DNA from: Cyclobacteriaceae bacterium
GTDB taxonomy: Bacteria > Bacteroidota > Bacteroidia > Cytophagales > Cyclobacteriaceae
Direction: 5' to 3'
DNA: 64,000 nt
Assembly (NCBI GenBank): GCA_023151255.1
Contig: JAKLJG010000005.1
Coordinates: 77,066 to 141,065, forward strand
Shown here: in pieces, positions 17,963 to 26,138 of the stretch
How the letters are laid out: each line of letters starts with the position of its first letter
Numbering within the stretch: position 1 is the first letter of the stretch
Position numbers and translations under genes: made by a program
The notes under the pieces: generated by a model
Databases searched by the model: none
Told to the model about the DNA's origin: nothing
Seen by the model: the letters and a program-made list of their open reading frames with translations, nothing else

Positions 17963-18601
17963 TTAAACTTTTATTATTTTTTCATCTGCTACAGCAAACA
18001 ACCGATCCGCCTTTTTCGGGCAAATGCGGTATAGACCGGTAAACGATCCGAATGCCGGCAGGCAGGCGTATCGTTCGCTAAAATAAAAACATGGCAACAC
18101 AACGGATTGCCGGCCCCGCCCGGTTAGCTGAATACCGGGGTGAACATGACCAGCAATGTTGTACCGGTTATCCGGTACTGTATCCATCGGATGATGTGTA
18201 AATACAAACGGACCATGATCAAGTTTTTCAGTGTGAAGCTGTAAACCGCTACGCATATAGCTGTTGACGCTTAGAATATCGTGGTTGCCCGGTACCAACT
18301 CAAACGAAATGTGTTGGAAAGAATAAACCAATTGCTTTACACTTTCCCAGGCTGAATTGTAATGACTATGAAACAAGTCGCCTAGAAAGAGAACCCGCTG
18401 CGGTTTGCGTTGAATAATTAGTGAAGTCAGGTATTCCAGGTTTTGGGCATCGGCATTCAGCGGAACAGGAATTCCTGCTTTACGGAAGTGGTTAACCTTA
18501 CCCAGGTGAAGGTCAGCCATTATCAGCAAGCCATGCCGTTTCCAGAAAATGGCTTTCTGCCATAGTAACTCAATCTTTTCGTTGCAAACGTCAATTTCCA
18601 C
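17963..18601 (-). CDS. pdeM: Ligase-associated DNA repair endonuclease PdeM
   Basis: Calcineurin-like phosphoesterase with all metal motifs: ADLHLGK (about residue 29), LGDLFHSH, VPGNHD, THHP and AGHVHPG. The length of 212 residues and these motif variants match PdeM, usually encoded beside an ATP-dependent DNA ligase, an exonuclease and an Lhr-type helicase in a DNA damage operon. Here the helicase is 7.5 kb away at 26139-28655, and no ligase or exonuclease is in the window. The gene is 9 bp from the upstream PepSY-TM gene's stop, so it may be transcribed with it. Confidence 0.88.
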   Translation of the reverse strand: MEIDVCNEKIELLWQKAIFWKRHGLLIMADLHLGKVNHFRKAGIPVPLNADAQNLEYLTSLIIQRKPQRVLFLGDLFHSHYNSAWESVKQLVYSFQHISFELVPGNHDILSVNSYMRSGLQLHTEKLDHGPFVFTHHPMDTVPDNRYNIAGHVHPGIQLTGRGRQSVVLPCFYFSERYACLPAFGSFTGLYRICPKKADRLFAVADEKIIKV

Positions 18602-18610
18602 GAGTTGATT

Positions 18611-19153
18611 CTAACTGAGCAGAAAGAGAAAAATAAGGGGGAACACAATGCCTGCTAACGCCAGTTTCCAGCCGCGCGCCCGAAAGCTGTTTTTTCCTTT
18701 CTCAATATACATCCCGGTACCAGCAATGACCAGCATGGCCGCACCAAATACATCGGAATAATAAATCCACCATTTGCTGGTATCCACATGTAAGGTGGTC
18801 ATTTGCCCGAGCAGCGGGGTAATTTTGTAGTGGATAATTGTTGCTTTCCCTGTTACCAAATCAATATCGGCATCGTGGTTCACATACGAAATGCGCAATA
18901 CGTTACCATTAACCGCAAACCTTCTGAGGTTATCGTCAATGTTCTGATCCCGAGTGAACTGTGCTATGAAGGATTCATTAACAGAATCTTTAACCACCGG
19001 AGCAACTGTCACTTCCTTTATTTCGGCCTTGTATCTTCTCGGGTGCCATGTTTGCCGGTGGTTGAGGAATATCCCGGAAAAAGCGAAGGCAATTATTAAT
19101 CCCAGATAAAAATAAGCAATGTCGCGGTGAACGGAGCGGAAGGTAAGTTTCAT
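18611..19153 (-). CDS. PepSY-associated transmembrane protein
   Basis: An inner-membrane protein of 180 residues. One N-terminal helix (residues 12-30, with HRDIAYFYLGLIIAFAFSG), a periplasmic PepSY-like domain (about 45-120) and two C-terminal helices (about 130-148 and 163-178) are visible. The LHVDTSKWWIYYSD segment before the second helix is typical of PepSY-TM proteins, which often accompany iron uptake or flavin reductases; no such partner is here. The gene is the first of a minus-strand run with pdeM and capA, divergent from rhomboid. Confidence 0.8.
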   Translation of the reverse strand: MKLTFRSVHRDIAYFYLGLIIAFAFSGIFLNHRQTWHPRRYKAEIKEVTVAPVVKDSVNESFIAQFTRDQNIDDNLRRFAVNGNVLRISYVNHDADIDLVTGKATIIHYKITPLLGQMTTLHVDTSKWWIYYSDVFGAAMLVIAGTGMYIEKGKNSFRARGWKLALAGIVFPLIFLFLLS

Positions 19154-19237
19154 GGTATTGAAATATTTTTAGAGCCTAAAAGTATAAGTCCTCGCCCAAT
19201 TTCAAGGCTTTACTGCTGATTTTTTTATCTTACGGCA

Positions 19238-19855
19238 ATGTCCATCACACTTGTTCTGATACTGATTACTACCGGCATCAGTTTTTACGCCTGGAAACAT
19301 CCTGCGGTGCTTAGCGGCTTTTTAATGAATCCTTACATGGTGCTGAGGCGAGGGCAATACTACCGCCTGGTTACCAGCGGGTTCGTACATGGTAACCACC
19401 TGCATCTGCTGTTTAACATGTTTTCGTTTTATTTTTTCGGCTCTGCTGTAGAAGTTTTGTTTTCCTACCTCTTCGGCAACCTGGGTGGAATGTACTTCAT
19501 TCTGTTATACCTGCTGGCCATTGTCTTTTCGGATGTACCCACTTTATTTAAAAACCAAAACAATCCGTCTTATAATTCGCTGGGGGCATCGGGCGGGGTA
19601 GCGGCCGTTATCTTTGCCTTTATTCTGTTTCTTCCACTGGAAGACATTTGTTTTTACGGAGTACTGTGTTTCCCTGGCTTTATATTGGGAATAGCCTACA
19701 TCATTTATTCGTATGTTCAGGGTAAACGCTCAGCCGACAGAATTAATCACGATGCCCACCTTTATGGCGCTCTTTTTGGGGTGGTATATTGTGCGGTGCT
19801 CTATCCGGCTTCACTTCAAATTTTTTTTGAGCAAGTAAAGAACTGGCAATGGTAG
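19238..19855 (+). CDS. Rhomboid-family intramembrane serine protease
   Basis: Integral membrane protease of 205 residues with about six transmembrane helices. The catalytic dyad is Ser118 in GASGG and His174 in HLYGALFG (the H-x-x-G-x-x-x-G helix). The VHGNHLHLLFNMFSFYFFG segment is the conserved second helix with the HxxxN motif. No extra domain is fused. The ATG at 19238 gives a short cytoplasmic N-terminus. It stands alone on its strand, between the PepSY-TM gene and a convergent universal stress gene. Substrates are unknown. Confidence 0.92.
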   Translation: MSITLVLILITTGISFYAWKHPAVLSGFLMNPYMVLRRGQYYRLVTSGFVHGNHLHLLFNMFSFYFFGSAVEVLFSYLFGNLGGMYFILLYLLAIVFSDVPTLFKNQNNPSYNSLGASGGVAAVIFAFILFLPLEDICFYGVLCFPGFILGIAYIIYSYVQGKRSADRINHDAHLYGALFGVVYCAVLYPASLQIFFEQVKNWQW

Positions 19856-19875
19856 CGCCCCATTAAAAATGCAGG

Positions 19876-19898
19876 CGGGCAGCACAAGGTGCCGCCCG
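19876..19898. terminator. GC-rich hairpin between rhomboid and usp genes
   Basis: Stem CGGGC-A-GCAC / GTGC-C-GCCCG with a 3-nt loop (19876-19898). No clear T-run follows on the plus strand, so it may be an attenuated terminator between two convergent genes. Confidence 0.4.
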
Positions 19899-19924
19899 TT
19901 ACTCCTGCTCGTCCTAAACCAAAA

Positions 19925-20731
19925 TTATTCACGAACTACCAGTACAGGCACTTCGGCCTGCCTGGCAATTTCATCGGATACGTTTTCGCCAAGGGCGCGG
20001 GTTATAAAATTCTTATTTCTGCGGATGGTACATAGCAAGTCAACGGGGTTTGATTTAAGGTAGCTGATAACACCCTCCACCACGCTGTTGCCCCCGCGCT
20101 GCAACAGGCGGGTATCCATGCCATACTTGCGTTCCAATTTGGTTATCCAATCTTGCTTTTGCTGTTGAGCAGGGGCGCCATCTATCTGAATATTCAGTAA
20201 TTCAATTTCGCTGGCCGAATTACTAATCAGACGGAATACTGTATCCAGTTCACCGTTTACTGGTCGTAAATCGGTAGCCACCACGGCACGCTCAGGCGCC
20301 TGAGGAACAAATGACTCGGGAACGACCAGCATTGGCATCCTGCAGTTTTTTGACAAATAGGTAAACAATCCGGGTTTAATATTCTCGGAGGTTTTTCTTG
20401 GAAGCACAATCACATCGGGCGAACAGCGTTCAATCATTCTCAACAGTCCGCTGCATACCTCTCCAAAACCAATTTCATTTTTTACCTGTATGCCCATGCC
20501 TGTAATAATTTCCTTTAGCGACTGCATCCGATCGGTGGCTTTTTGTTCAAGGCGGGTAAGACTCCATTGAACAACTACCGGGTTATCCGATTCCGAAATT
20601 TCATCAGCCGAAATGATATGCCCCAGTTGAATCGTTCCGTTTGTGCGCCCGGCCAGTAAACTCGCATACTGAATTGCCCTATAAGAAGATTCCGAGAAAT
20701 CAACGGGTATGAAGTAGCAGGTTTTGTTCAT
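19925..20731 (-). CDS. Tandem universal stress protein
   Basis: A 268-residue cytoplasmic protein with two UspA-type domains. The first begins at MNKTCYFIPVDFSESS; the second ends in the GENVSDEIARQAEVPVLVV type of motif. ATP-binding G-x2-G-x9-G(S/T) motifs are not clearly preserved. I chose ATG 20731: a longer frame reaching 20800 would overlap the upstream SulP gene and adds an unrelated basic leader. The gene begins 10 bp after the SulP stop, so the two form an operon. Proteins of this pair often act together in Bacteroidota, but the coupling is not understood. Confidence 0.88.
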   Translation of the reverse strand: MNKTCYFIPVDFSESSYRAIQYASLLAGRTNGTIQLGHIISADEISESDNPVVVQWSLTRLEQKATDRMQSLKEIITGMGIQVKNEIGFGEVCSGLLRMIERCSPDVIVLPRKTSENIKPGLFTYLSKNCRMPMLVVPESFVPQAPERAVVATDLRPVNGELDTVFRLISNSASEIELLNIQIDGAPAQQQKQDWITKLERKYGMDTRLLQRGGNSVVEGVISYLKSNPVDLLCTIRRNKNFITRALGENVSDEIARQAEVPVLVVRE

Positions 20732-20741
20732 TGCCGCAGGG

Positions 20742-22352
20742 TTAATTATTATGGAGTTCCAGTTTAACTTTTTGTTCAACCTTTTGCGGTTCTTTGCCAT
20801 TTCTCCGAATCACCTCCACATTGATGTCCTTTGCTTTGGCCCCCTCCTTAAATTCTTTAATCAGTTCCAGCACATCGTGGTCAACAATTACCGACTTACT
20901 CATATCAATAGTAACATCGGTACCCGGCTGTATTTGACTGAGCTCGCGTGCAATGGAGCCTTTGTTAAGAAAAATCACTTCTTCGGCCAAGGTCATCTTT
21001 ATCCGGTGACCGTTGTTATCAGATTCCTTATGAAGAAAATGTGAATTCCGGTAACTGTTACGGAGAATAATAATAACAGCCACCACCATGCCAATGCCAA
21101 TACCTTTCAGTAAATCGGTAAAAACAACTCCGGCAATGGTAGCCATAAACGGAAGGAACTGGCTCCAGCCCAAGTTGTACATTTGCCTGAAGGTTGCAGG
21201 CTTGGCCAGCTTATACCCTACCGAAAACAGGATGGCAGCAAGAACGGCCAGCGGTATCAGATTTAAAATTGCAGGAATAGAAACAACACATACCAGCAGC
21301 AAAATGCCGTGAAGAATAGTTGAGAGTTTTGTTTTTCCGCCTGACTGTATATTTGCCGAACTGCGAATAATAACCTGGGTAACCGGCAAGCCGCCAATCA
21401 ATCCGCTAATTAGGTTACCGCTGCCCTGGGCCACTAATTCACGGTTGGTGTTGGTTGTACGCTTGTAGGGATCCAGTTTATCGGTGGCCTCAACCGATAG
21501 CAGTGTTTCTACACTGGCTACTACAGCCAGCGTTATTGCAACAATCCATACTTCTGGATTCAGTATAGCACCAAATGCCGGAAAAGAGAAGTTTGATAAA
21601 AACTCAGTGAGGGAAGATGATACCGGCACACTAACCAGGTGCTTTTGATCCAACGACCAGGATGGGAAATAAACCTTTGAAATTAGCTGGTAAGCAACAC
21701 CAACCACGATAGCCACCAGCGGTCCCTGTATAATTTTGAAAATAGTGTACTTTTTACTCAGGTGCGCTTCCCAGATAAAAAGTATAGCGATGGAGATAAG
21801 GGTAATAACAACCGCGCCCGGAGTAATATACCCAAGCATATTAAACAGTTCACTGAACGTATTTTCACCATCAGCCTGTACAAAACTCAGGTCGCCTTCG
21901 TAGTCGGCATCGTATCCAAAGGCATGGGGTATTTGCTTTAGTATAATAATAATGCCTATGGCCGTGAGCATTCCTTTAATGACAGAAGAAGGAAAATAAT
22001 GCCCGATAATGCCTGCCTGCAAGAAACCCAGAATTATCTGAAATATACCGGCCAGCACTACGGCCACCAAAAAAATTTCAAATGCACCCAACTGTTGAAT
22101 AGCCGAAAGAACGATAACGGTAAGGCCGGCAGCCGGGCCGCTAACACCCAAACTTGAATTGCTGATGGCGCCAACCACAATACCACCAACCACTCCGGCA
22201 ATAATGCCGGAAAACAGCGGTGCACCACTGGCCAGTGCAATGCCCAAACACAAGGGCACCGCCACAAAAAATACTACCATGGAAGCCGGCAAATCGTTTT
22301 TAATGTTGGCAAAAAAGCCTGTAGGACGCAGTAAACCTGATTTCATTTTCAC
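20742..22352 (-). CDS. SulP-family anion transporter with STAS domain
   Basis: An inner-membrane anion carrier of 536 residues with about 12-14 transmembrane segments in the SLC26/SulP fold. The signature regions NDLPASMVVFFVAVPLCLG and SNSSLGVSGPAAGLTVIV are present. A C-terminal STAS domain (about residues 440-536) contains VTIDMSKSVIVDHDVLELI. The substrate may be sulfate or bicarbonate; the PAAGLT signature and the partner USP resemble BicA-like proteins, but this is inference. Its start at 22352 is 98 bp from the histidine kinase stop. Confidence 0.9.
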   Translation of the reverse strand: MKMKSGLLRPTGFFANIKNDLPASMVVFFVAVPLCLGIALASGAPLFSGIIAGVVGGIVVGAISNSSLGVSGPAAGLTVIVLSAIQQLGAFEIFLVAVVLAGIFQIILGFLQAGIIGHYFPSSVIKGMLTAIGIIIILKQIPHAFGYDADYEGDLSFVQADGENTFSELFNMLGYITPGAVVITLISIAILFIWEAHLSKKYTIFKIIQGPLVAIVVGVAYQLISKVYFPSWSLDQKHLVSVPVSSSLTEFLSNFSFPAFGAILNPEVWIVAITLAVVASVETLLSVEATDKLDPYKRTTNTNRELVAQGSGNLISGLIGGLPVTQVIIRSSANIQSGGKTKLSTILHGILLLVCVVSIPAILNLIPLAVLAAILFSVGYKLAKPATFRQMYNLGWSQFLPFMATIAGVVFTDLLKGIGIGMVVAVIIILRNSYRNSHFLHKESDNNGHRIKMTLAEEVIFLNKGSIARELSQIQPGTDVTIDMSKSVIVDHDVLELIKEFKEGAKAKDINVEVIRRNGKEPQKVEQKVKLELHNN

Positions 22353-22450
22353 ACGTTAATCACGCTACGAAAGTAGGGCAATCGCATTAGCGCTCCATTA
22401 AACCGGCATTAGAAACGGATTAGAAAAGGAGGATCGGTTCACTTATCGGC

Positions 22451-23797
22451 CTATACGCAGGGCAACTTCATCTTAACCACAGTACCCTGGTTGAGTTTAG
22501 AATGAACTTCAAACCGACCCTGATGCAACTCAATGATTCGAACCGTTAAGGGTATGCCAATGCCGGTGCCCCGGATGTTCCGCACGTTTTCAGAACGAAA
22601 AAAGGGCTGATAGATTTTAGGAATGTCTTCTTCGGGAATGCCCATACCCTTATCAGCAACGGTTACCTCAACTTCGTCCATCATCTTTTCTACCGTAAGG
22701 CTTACCGGAGCATTACCCGAAAACTTCGAGGCATTATCGAGCAGGTTAATAAGGGCTGTTTGCAACAGGTTTTTGTTACCAAGTACCTGCGGGTTATGGT
22801 TGCTTGATGATACGTTAACCTGGCATTCGGGGTTCATCGTCCGATAGGCTGCCAAGGCTTCCTCAACCAAAGTATTGACCGACAGCGTTTCGCGCTTAAC
22901 ATCGCTAAGGTTGGAACTTACAGCCGAGAGTTGCAGCAGATTATTCACCAGCCGGTTTAACCGCTCCGCCTCAACCTGGATATGCACCAGGGCTTCCTTA
23001 TATTCCTCAACCCCTCTGTTCTTTTCAAGAGCCACATCGGCCTCTCCGATAATAGCCGTTAACGGATTTCGGATTTCGTGCGAAGCATTGGCTACAAAAA
23101 GTTTCTGCGCATTAAATGCCAAGTCTATCCGGTCGAGCAACCGGTTAAACGCGATGGCCAACTGACCTATTTCATCATCGGGATTGAAAACAAGTAGCCT
23201 TTCGTGCAGGTTTTTGGCGCTGATGGTGTTTGCTTTCTTAATCTTGGCCGAAATGGGCTGCAGGATACGACCGGAAAGGTAGTGACTCATGAGGGTCATC
23301 ATAACAATACCGATAACAATGGCAAGCACCAGAATGCTTTGCAGGTTAGCCAGCATGCTGATGCCCACCCGGTCAACCGCGGTGATGATTACGGCATAAT
23401 TGCCACCGGCCAGGTGAAATATGCGACCGGCCCCCTGCCGCTCCTGTTCAAAAAAATAAGCCTCTTCATTTTCCTGCAACGATACCAGAAAATCTTGCGG
23501 ATAGGGTTGTTTAAGTTGCTTTTCCCAGCCAGCTGTTACTTCAACCACCTCTTCGGTTTCATCGGGCAGCGTGTTAAGAAACTGGTTGCGGATAAGTTCA
23601 TAGCCCTTGGGGGTAAAACTTTCTTTTTCCAGAAACATTTTTTCAGTTATGTCAACCCGTTTCAGAAGCCGGTTGTAAAATTCGCTGGTGCGGTACTGGG
23701 CCGAAAAATAATAAACCGAAAGGCCAAACGTCAGCACCAACAGGCCTGCAGCCAGACTGAAGAACAAGGTAAGTTTATCCCTCAGTTTCACGGTCAA
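22451..23797 (-). CDS. Sensor histidine kinase (HAMP type)
   Basis: A membrane kinase of 448 residues. Transmembrane helices near residues 12-30 and 150-170 enclose a periplasmic sensor of about 120 residues with no family I recognise. A HAMP linker follows, then the dimerisation domain with His240 in NASHEIRNPLTAI and an ATP-binding domain with N, G1 (ADKGMGIP) and G2 (RGTGIGIPL) boxes. The phospho-acceptor motif reads HEIRNP rather than the usual HELRTP. Its start lies inside the upstream response regulator gene (23-bp overlap), so the pair is translationally coupled. Confidence 0.93.
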   Translation of the reverse strand: MTVKLRDKLTLFFSLAAGLLVLTFGLSVYYFSAQYRTSEFYNRLLKRVDITEKMFLEKESFTPKGYELIRNQFLNTLPDETEEVVEVTAGWEKQLKQPYPQDFLVSLQENEEAYFFEQERQGAGRIFHLAGGNYAVIITAVDRVGISMLANLQSILVLAIVIGIVMMTLMSHYLSGRILQPISAKIKKANTISAKNLHERLLVFNPDDEIGQLAIAFNRLLDRIDLAFNAQKLFVANASHEIRNPLTAIIGEADVALEKNRGVEEYKEALVHIQVEAERLNRLVNNLLQLSAVSSNLSDVKRETLSVNTLVEEALAAYRTMNPECQVNVSSSNHNPQVLGNKNLLQTALINLLDNASKFSGNAPVSLTVEKMMDEVEVTVADKGMGIPEEDIPKIYQPFFRSENVRNIRGTGIGIPLTVRIIELHQGRFEVHSKLNQGTVVKMKLPCV

Positions 23798-24464
23798 CTT
23801 CTTTTATGATATATCCCATGCCCACTACGGTTTTAATCAGCGGCTTATCGAAGTCGGCATCTACTTTTTTACGCAGGTAATTTATATACACGTCCACCAC
23901 ATTGGTACCAAGGTCGTGGTTTATGTCCCACACGTTTTCCAGAATATCAACACGGGATACGACTCTGTTTTTGTTTATCAACAGGTATTCCAATAGTTTA
24001 AATTCGCGTGCGGTCAGTTCAATGGGCTTCTTGTTCCGGGTTACCTCCTTCGCTTCACGGTTAAGTTCAAGGTCGGCCACGCGCAGCACCTGGCTTACTG
24101 CGTTGCCTCTGCGGGTAAGTGCATTAATGCGGGCCAGCAGTTCTTTAAACTTAAAAGGTTTTGGCAGGTAATCGTCAGCCCCGGTGGTTAAACCGTCAAC
24201 AATGTCTTCGGTGGTACCCAACGCAGTAAGCATGAGAATGCGGGTTTTCATGCCTTGCTGTGCGCGTAGTTGCCTGCATACTTCCAGGCCGTTCATACCG
24301 GGCATCACGATGTCGAGAATAATCACATCAAATTCTTCGCGCAAAGCCAAGGTAAGGCCGGTGGCTCCATCAAATGCCTGGGCTACCAGCATGCCATTCT
24401 CCTCTAATCCTTTCCGGATGAAAGAGGCAACGGAGGGCTCGTCTTCTATCAGCAGAATGCGCAT
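23775..24464 (-). CDS. OmpR/PhoB-family response regulator
   Basis: A cytoplasmic regulator of 229 residues: receiver domain (1-118) with acidic pocket ED8-E9, phospho-acceptor Asp51 in IILDIVMPG, conserved Thr/Lys in LTALG and PKPF; winged-helix DNA-binding domain (about 125-225). Cognate to the kinase encoded in the 3' overlap. The pair resembles CusRS/copper-type systems by architecture only; no metal-efflux gene is adjacent. The closest neighbour downstream is the SulP-USP operon, a possible target. Confidence 0.93.
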   Translation of the reverse strand: MRILLIEDEPSVASFIRKGLEENGMLVAQAFDGATGLTLALREEFDVIILDIVMPGMNGLEVCRQLRAQQGMKTRILMLTALGTTEDIVDGLTTGADDYLPKPFKFKELLARINALTRRGNAVSQVLRVADLELNREAKEVTRNKKPIELTAREFKLLEYLLINKNRVVSRVDILENVWDINHDLGTNVVDVYINYLRKKVDADFDKPLIKTVVGMGYIIKEVDRETEG

Positions 24465-24555
24465 GGTTTATCTCTTCCCTAAAGTTAGTCATTAATGAAA
24501 CATTAAAACCGGCCGCAGACAGTCAATAAAGTTGATACCAAATATTTAGTACGAT

Positions 24556-24996
24556 TTAGGTATTAACACCCGGCCATTTCCATGCATAACGGATGATGAA
24601 GCCCAGAATAACGGTTTCAACAAATGCACCAAACACCATGTGCATCCAGACCTCGCCTGCCAGATTAAACAAGGTATAGGGAATATACAGTGAGGCAATA
24701 ATGATATTCACCAGCCGGTTTGCCTTAGCCGGCAGGGCAACAGAAAGAAAAATCATTAAGGCCGGAATGGTTACTGAAACAAGTGCCGCTAAAATAAACC
24801 CTTGTGTTATGTTAAATACATATACTTTTCCCTGAAGAATATCTTCCAATTTACCAGGCATATACAGGGCGAAATAATCCACATACAGGTATAGAAACAT
24901 AAAACTTGACCACAATGCTGTGAGTTTGAGCTTTATGCTTACTGTGTTGTCATCCGGTATAGTATGCGAAACATTTTGAGTCTTCATAATTTTCAT
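24556..24996 (-). CDS. DUF6326-like small membrane protein
   Basis: A 146-residue integral membrane protein with four predicted helices (about 30-46, 65-84, 92-110 and 118-138). The segment LWSSFMFLYLYVDYFALYMPG is what I recall from the DUF6326 family; I have not been able to check this. No catalytic motif is visible. It is transcribed in the same direction as the Crp/Fnr regulator upstream (gap 98 bp), so that regulator may control it. Function unknown. Confidence 0.65.
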   Translation of the reverse strand: MKIMKTQNVSHTIPDDNTVSIKLKLTALWSSFMFLYLYVDYFALYMPGKLEDILQGKVYVFNITQGFILAALVSVTIPALMIFLSVALPAKANRLVNIIIASLYIPYTLFNLAGEVWMHMVFGAFVETVILGFIIRYAWKWPGVNT

Positions 24997-25094
24997 TTAA
25001 AAATCTGCTACATCATTCAAAACCATGGTAACGAATGCCGCAAAAGTAAATTGGCCAGCTGCTTTGGCCCGTTCACTTAAGTTAAGAAAGAATA

Positions 25095-25676
25095 CTACGC
25101 TTTGCTTTTCTCCAGAATTCTTGCCCTTAGCCTGCTTAATGATTGAGGTTTTATGCCTAAATAGCTCGCCAATTGGTGTTGCGGAACGCGTTGAATAAGG
25201 TCCGGTCGTTTTTGTACCAGGTTCAGGTATCGCTGCTCAGGCGAAGAGGTTTTAAACTCATCAAAGTCTATTCGTTGCTTAGCTAATAGCTCTTCGGACA
25301 ACATCCGGCATAGAGACTCAAATTTTGGGAAGTTACAGTTAATTTCGGCCTCCATATCAGCATTTGAAACTGCCAGTATAGTGTCTTCTATGCAACTTAT
25401 ATAATATTGAGACGGAGCTTTGCTTACTACACAATGAGGTGTTAAGGCATCCAGTTCTGTATAGAAAGCCGTAGTTTTTTCTTCTCCGTTTATTATGTAG
25501 TAAACCCGGATACAGCCCTTTAAAACAAAATAGCTGTTTTGTGATTTTTGTCCTTCTTTAAGTAAAATCGTCCCTTTCTTTACGGAGTGAAACAGGTCTA
25601 ACGATCGTATTGCATTCTTTTCATCATTTGTAAGTGAAACATATCTTGAGATAAAGTTAAATAGTATGTCCTGCAT
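25095..25676 (-). CDS. Crp/Fnr-family transcriptional regulator
   Basis: A 193-residue regulator. The N-terminal cyclic-nucleotide-binding-like jelly roll (about 10-120) includes KKGTILLKEGQ and YFVLKGCIRVYY. The C-terminal region carries a helix-turn-helix (QHQLASYLGIKPQSLSRLRARI). No Fe-S cysteines of the FNR type are placed correctly, so the signal is unknown. This subgroup of Bacteroidota Crp-like proteins is common and poorly studied. It faces a 462-bp gene-free stretch upstream. Confidence 0.9.
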   Translation of the reverse strand: MQDILFNFISRYVSLTNDEKNAIRSLDLFHSVKKGTILLKEGQKSQNSYFVLKGCIRVYYIINGEEKTTAFYTELDALTPHCVVSKAPSQYYISCIEDTILAVSNADMEAEINCNFPKFESLCRMLSEELLAKQRIDFDEFKTSSPEQRYLNLVQKRPDLIQRVPQHQLASYLGIKPQSLSRLRARILEKSKA

Positions 25677-26138
25677 GGGCTATTATTTGTACTGCTGAAG
25701 AGGCACCCGTTTCGCTAACGTTTTTAAACTCCTTTGGTTGCCATTTAAATTATCTCTTTGTTGTTTAGGCAAAGAAGTCAATGAAACAGTTGTGTTTAAC
25801 TAATAACGCCAATTGGAGTTCCGCACATGCAGACCAACCTACGCTGAACTTGAATAGAAGCAAAACTTGTCCCGCCATAGCAGAAAAGCCCAGGTTTGCA
25901 TTGCCTGTCCGGCTCGACTGGACAGAGTATCAGTATCTCCCCGCCTGAATCAAAACCCGTGTATTTGAAAAAATGCACTTCAAATTTATCACTGAACCCG
26001 CCATTACGCCAAACTGCTGTTGGCTACTGGTGTTCTAACTTCCGTTAAGGATACCCACTCATCTTTTTCAATGGTAATAGCTGGCAAATGTTTTTTCATT
26101 CTATTTAGCTGAAAATCAAGGATATTTATTTTGTGAAC
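25677..26138. other. Gene-free 462-bp stretch, possible repeat-derived element
   Basis: I see no convincing gene here. Two near-identical nonamers, TAACGCCAA (25804-25812) and TTACGCCAA (26004-26012), lie exactly 200 bp apart. The second begins a hairpin, GCCAA (26008-26012) with TTGGC (26020-26024). Between them a minus-strand frame of 60 codons (25796-25978) is Cys-rich and unlike a normal protein. The overall look is that of a decayed cassette or dispersed intergenic repeat of the kind seen in Bacteroidota, which I infer from memory of similar sequences and cannot verify. The Crp/Fnr promoter must lie at its left end. Confidence 0.4.

Noticed and set aside
23204-23809. 201-codon open frame on the plus strand
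   Set aside because: Antisense to the histidine kinase, rich in His, Gln and Lys in the manner of shadow frames.
25796-25978. 60-codon minus-strand frame
   Set aside because: Lies inside the repeat-like stretch; its composition is unlike proteins of this genome. It is described as part of that stretch and not called as a gene.
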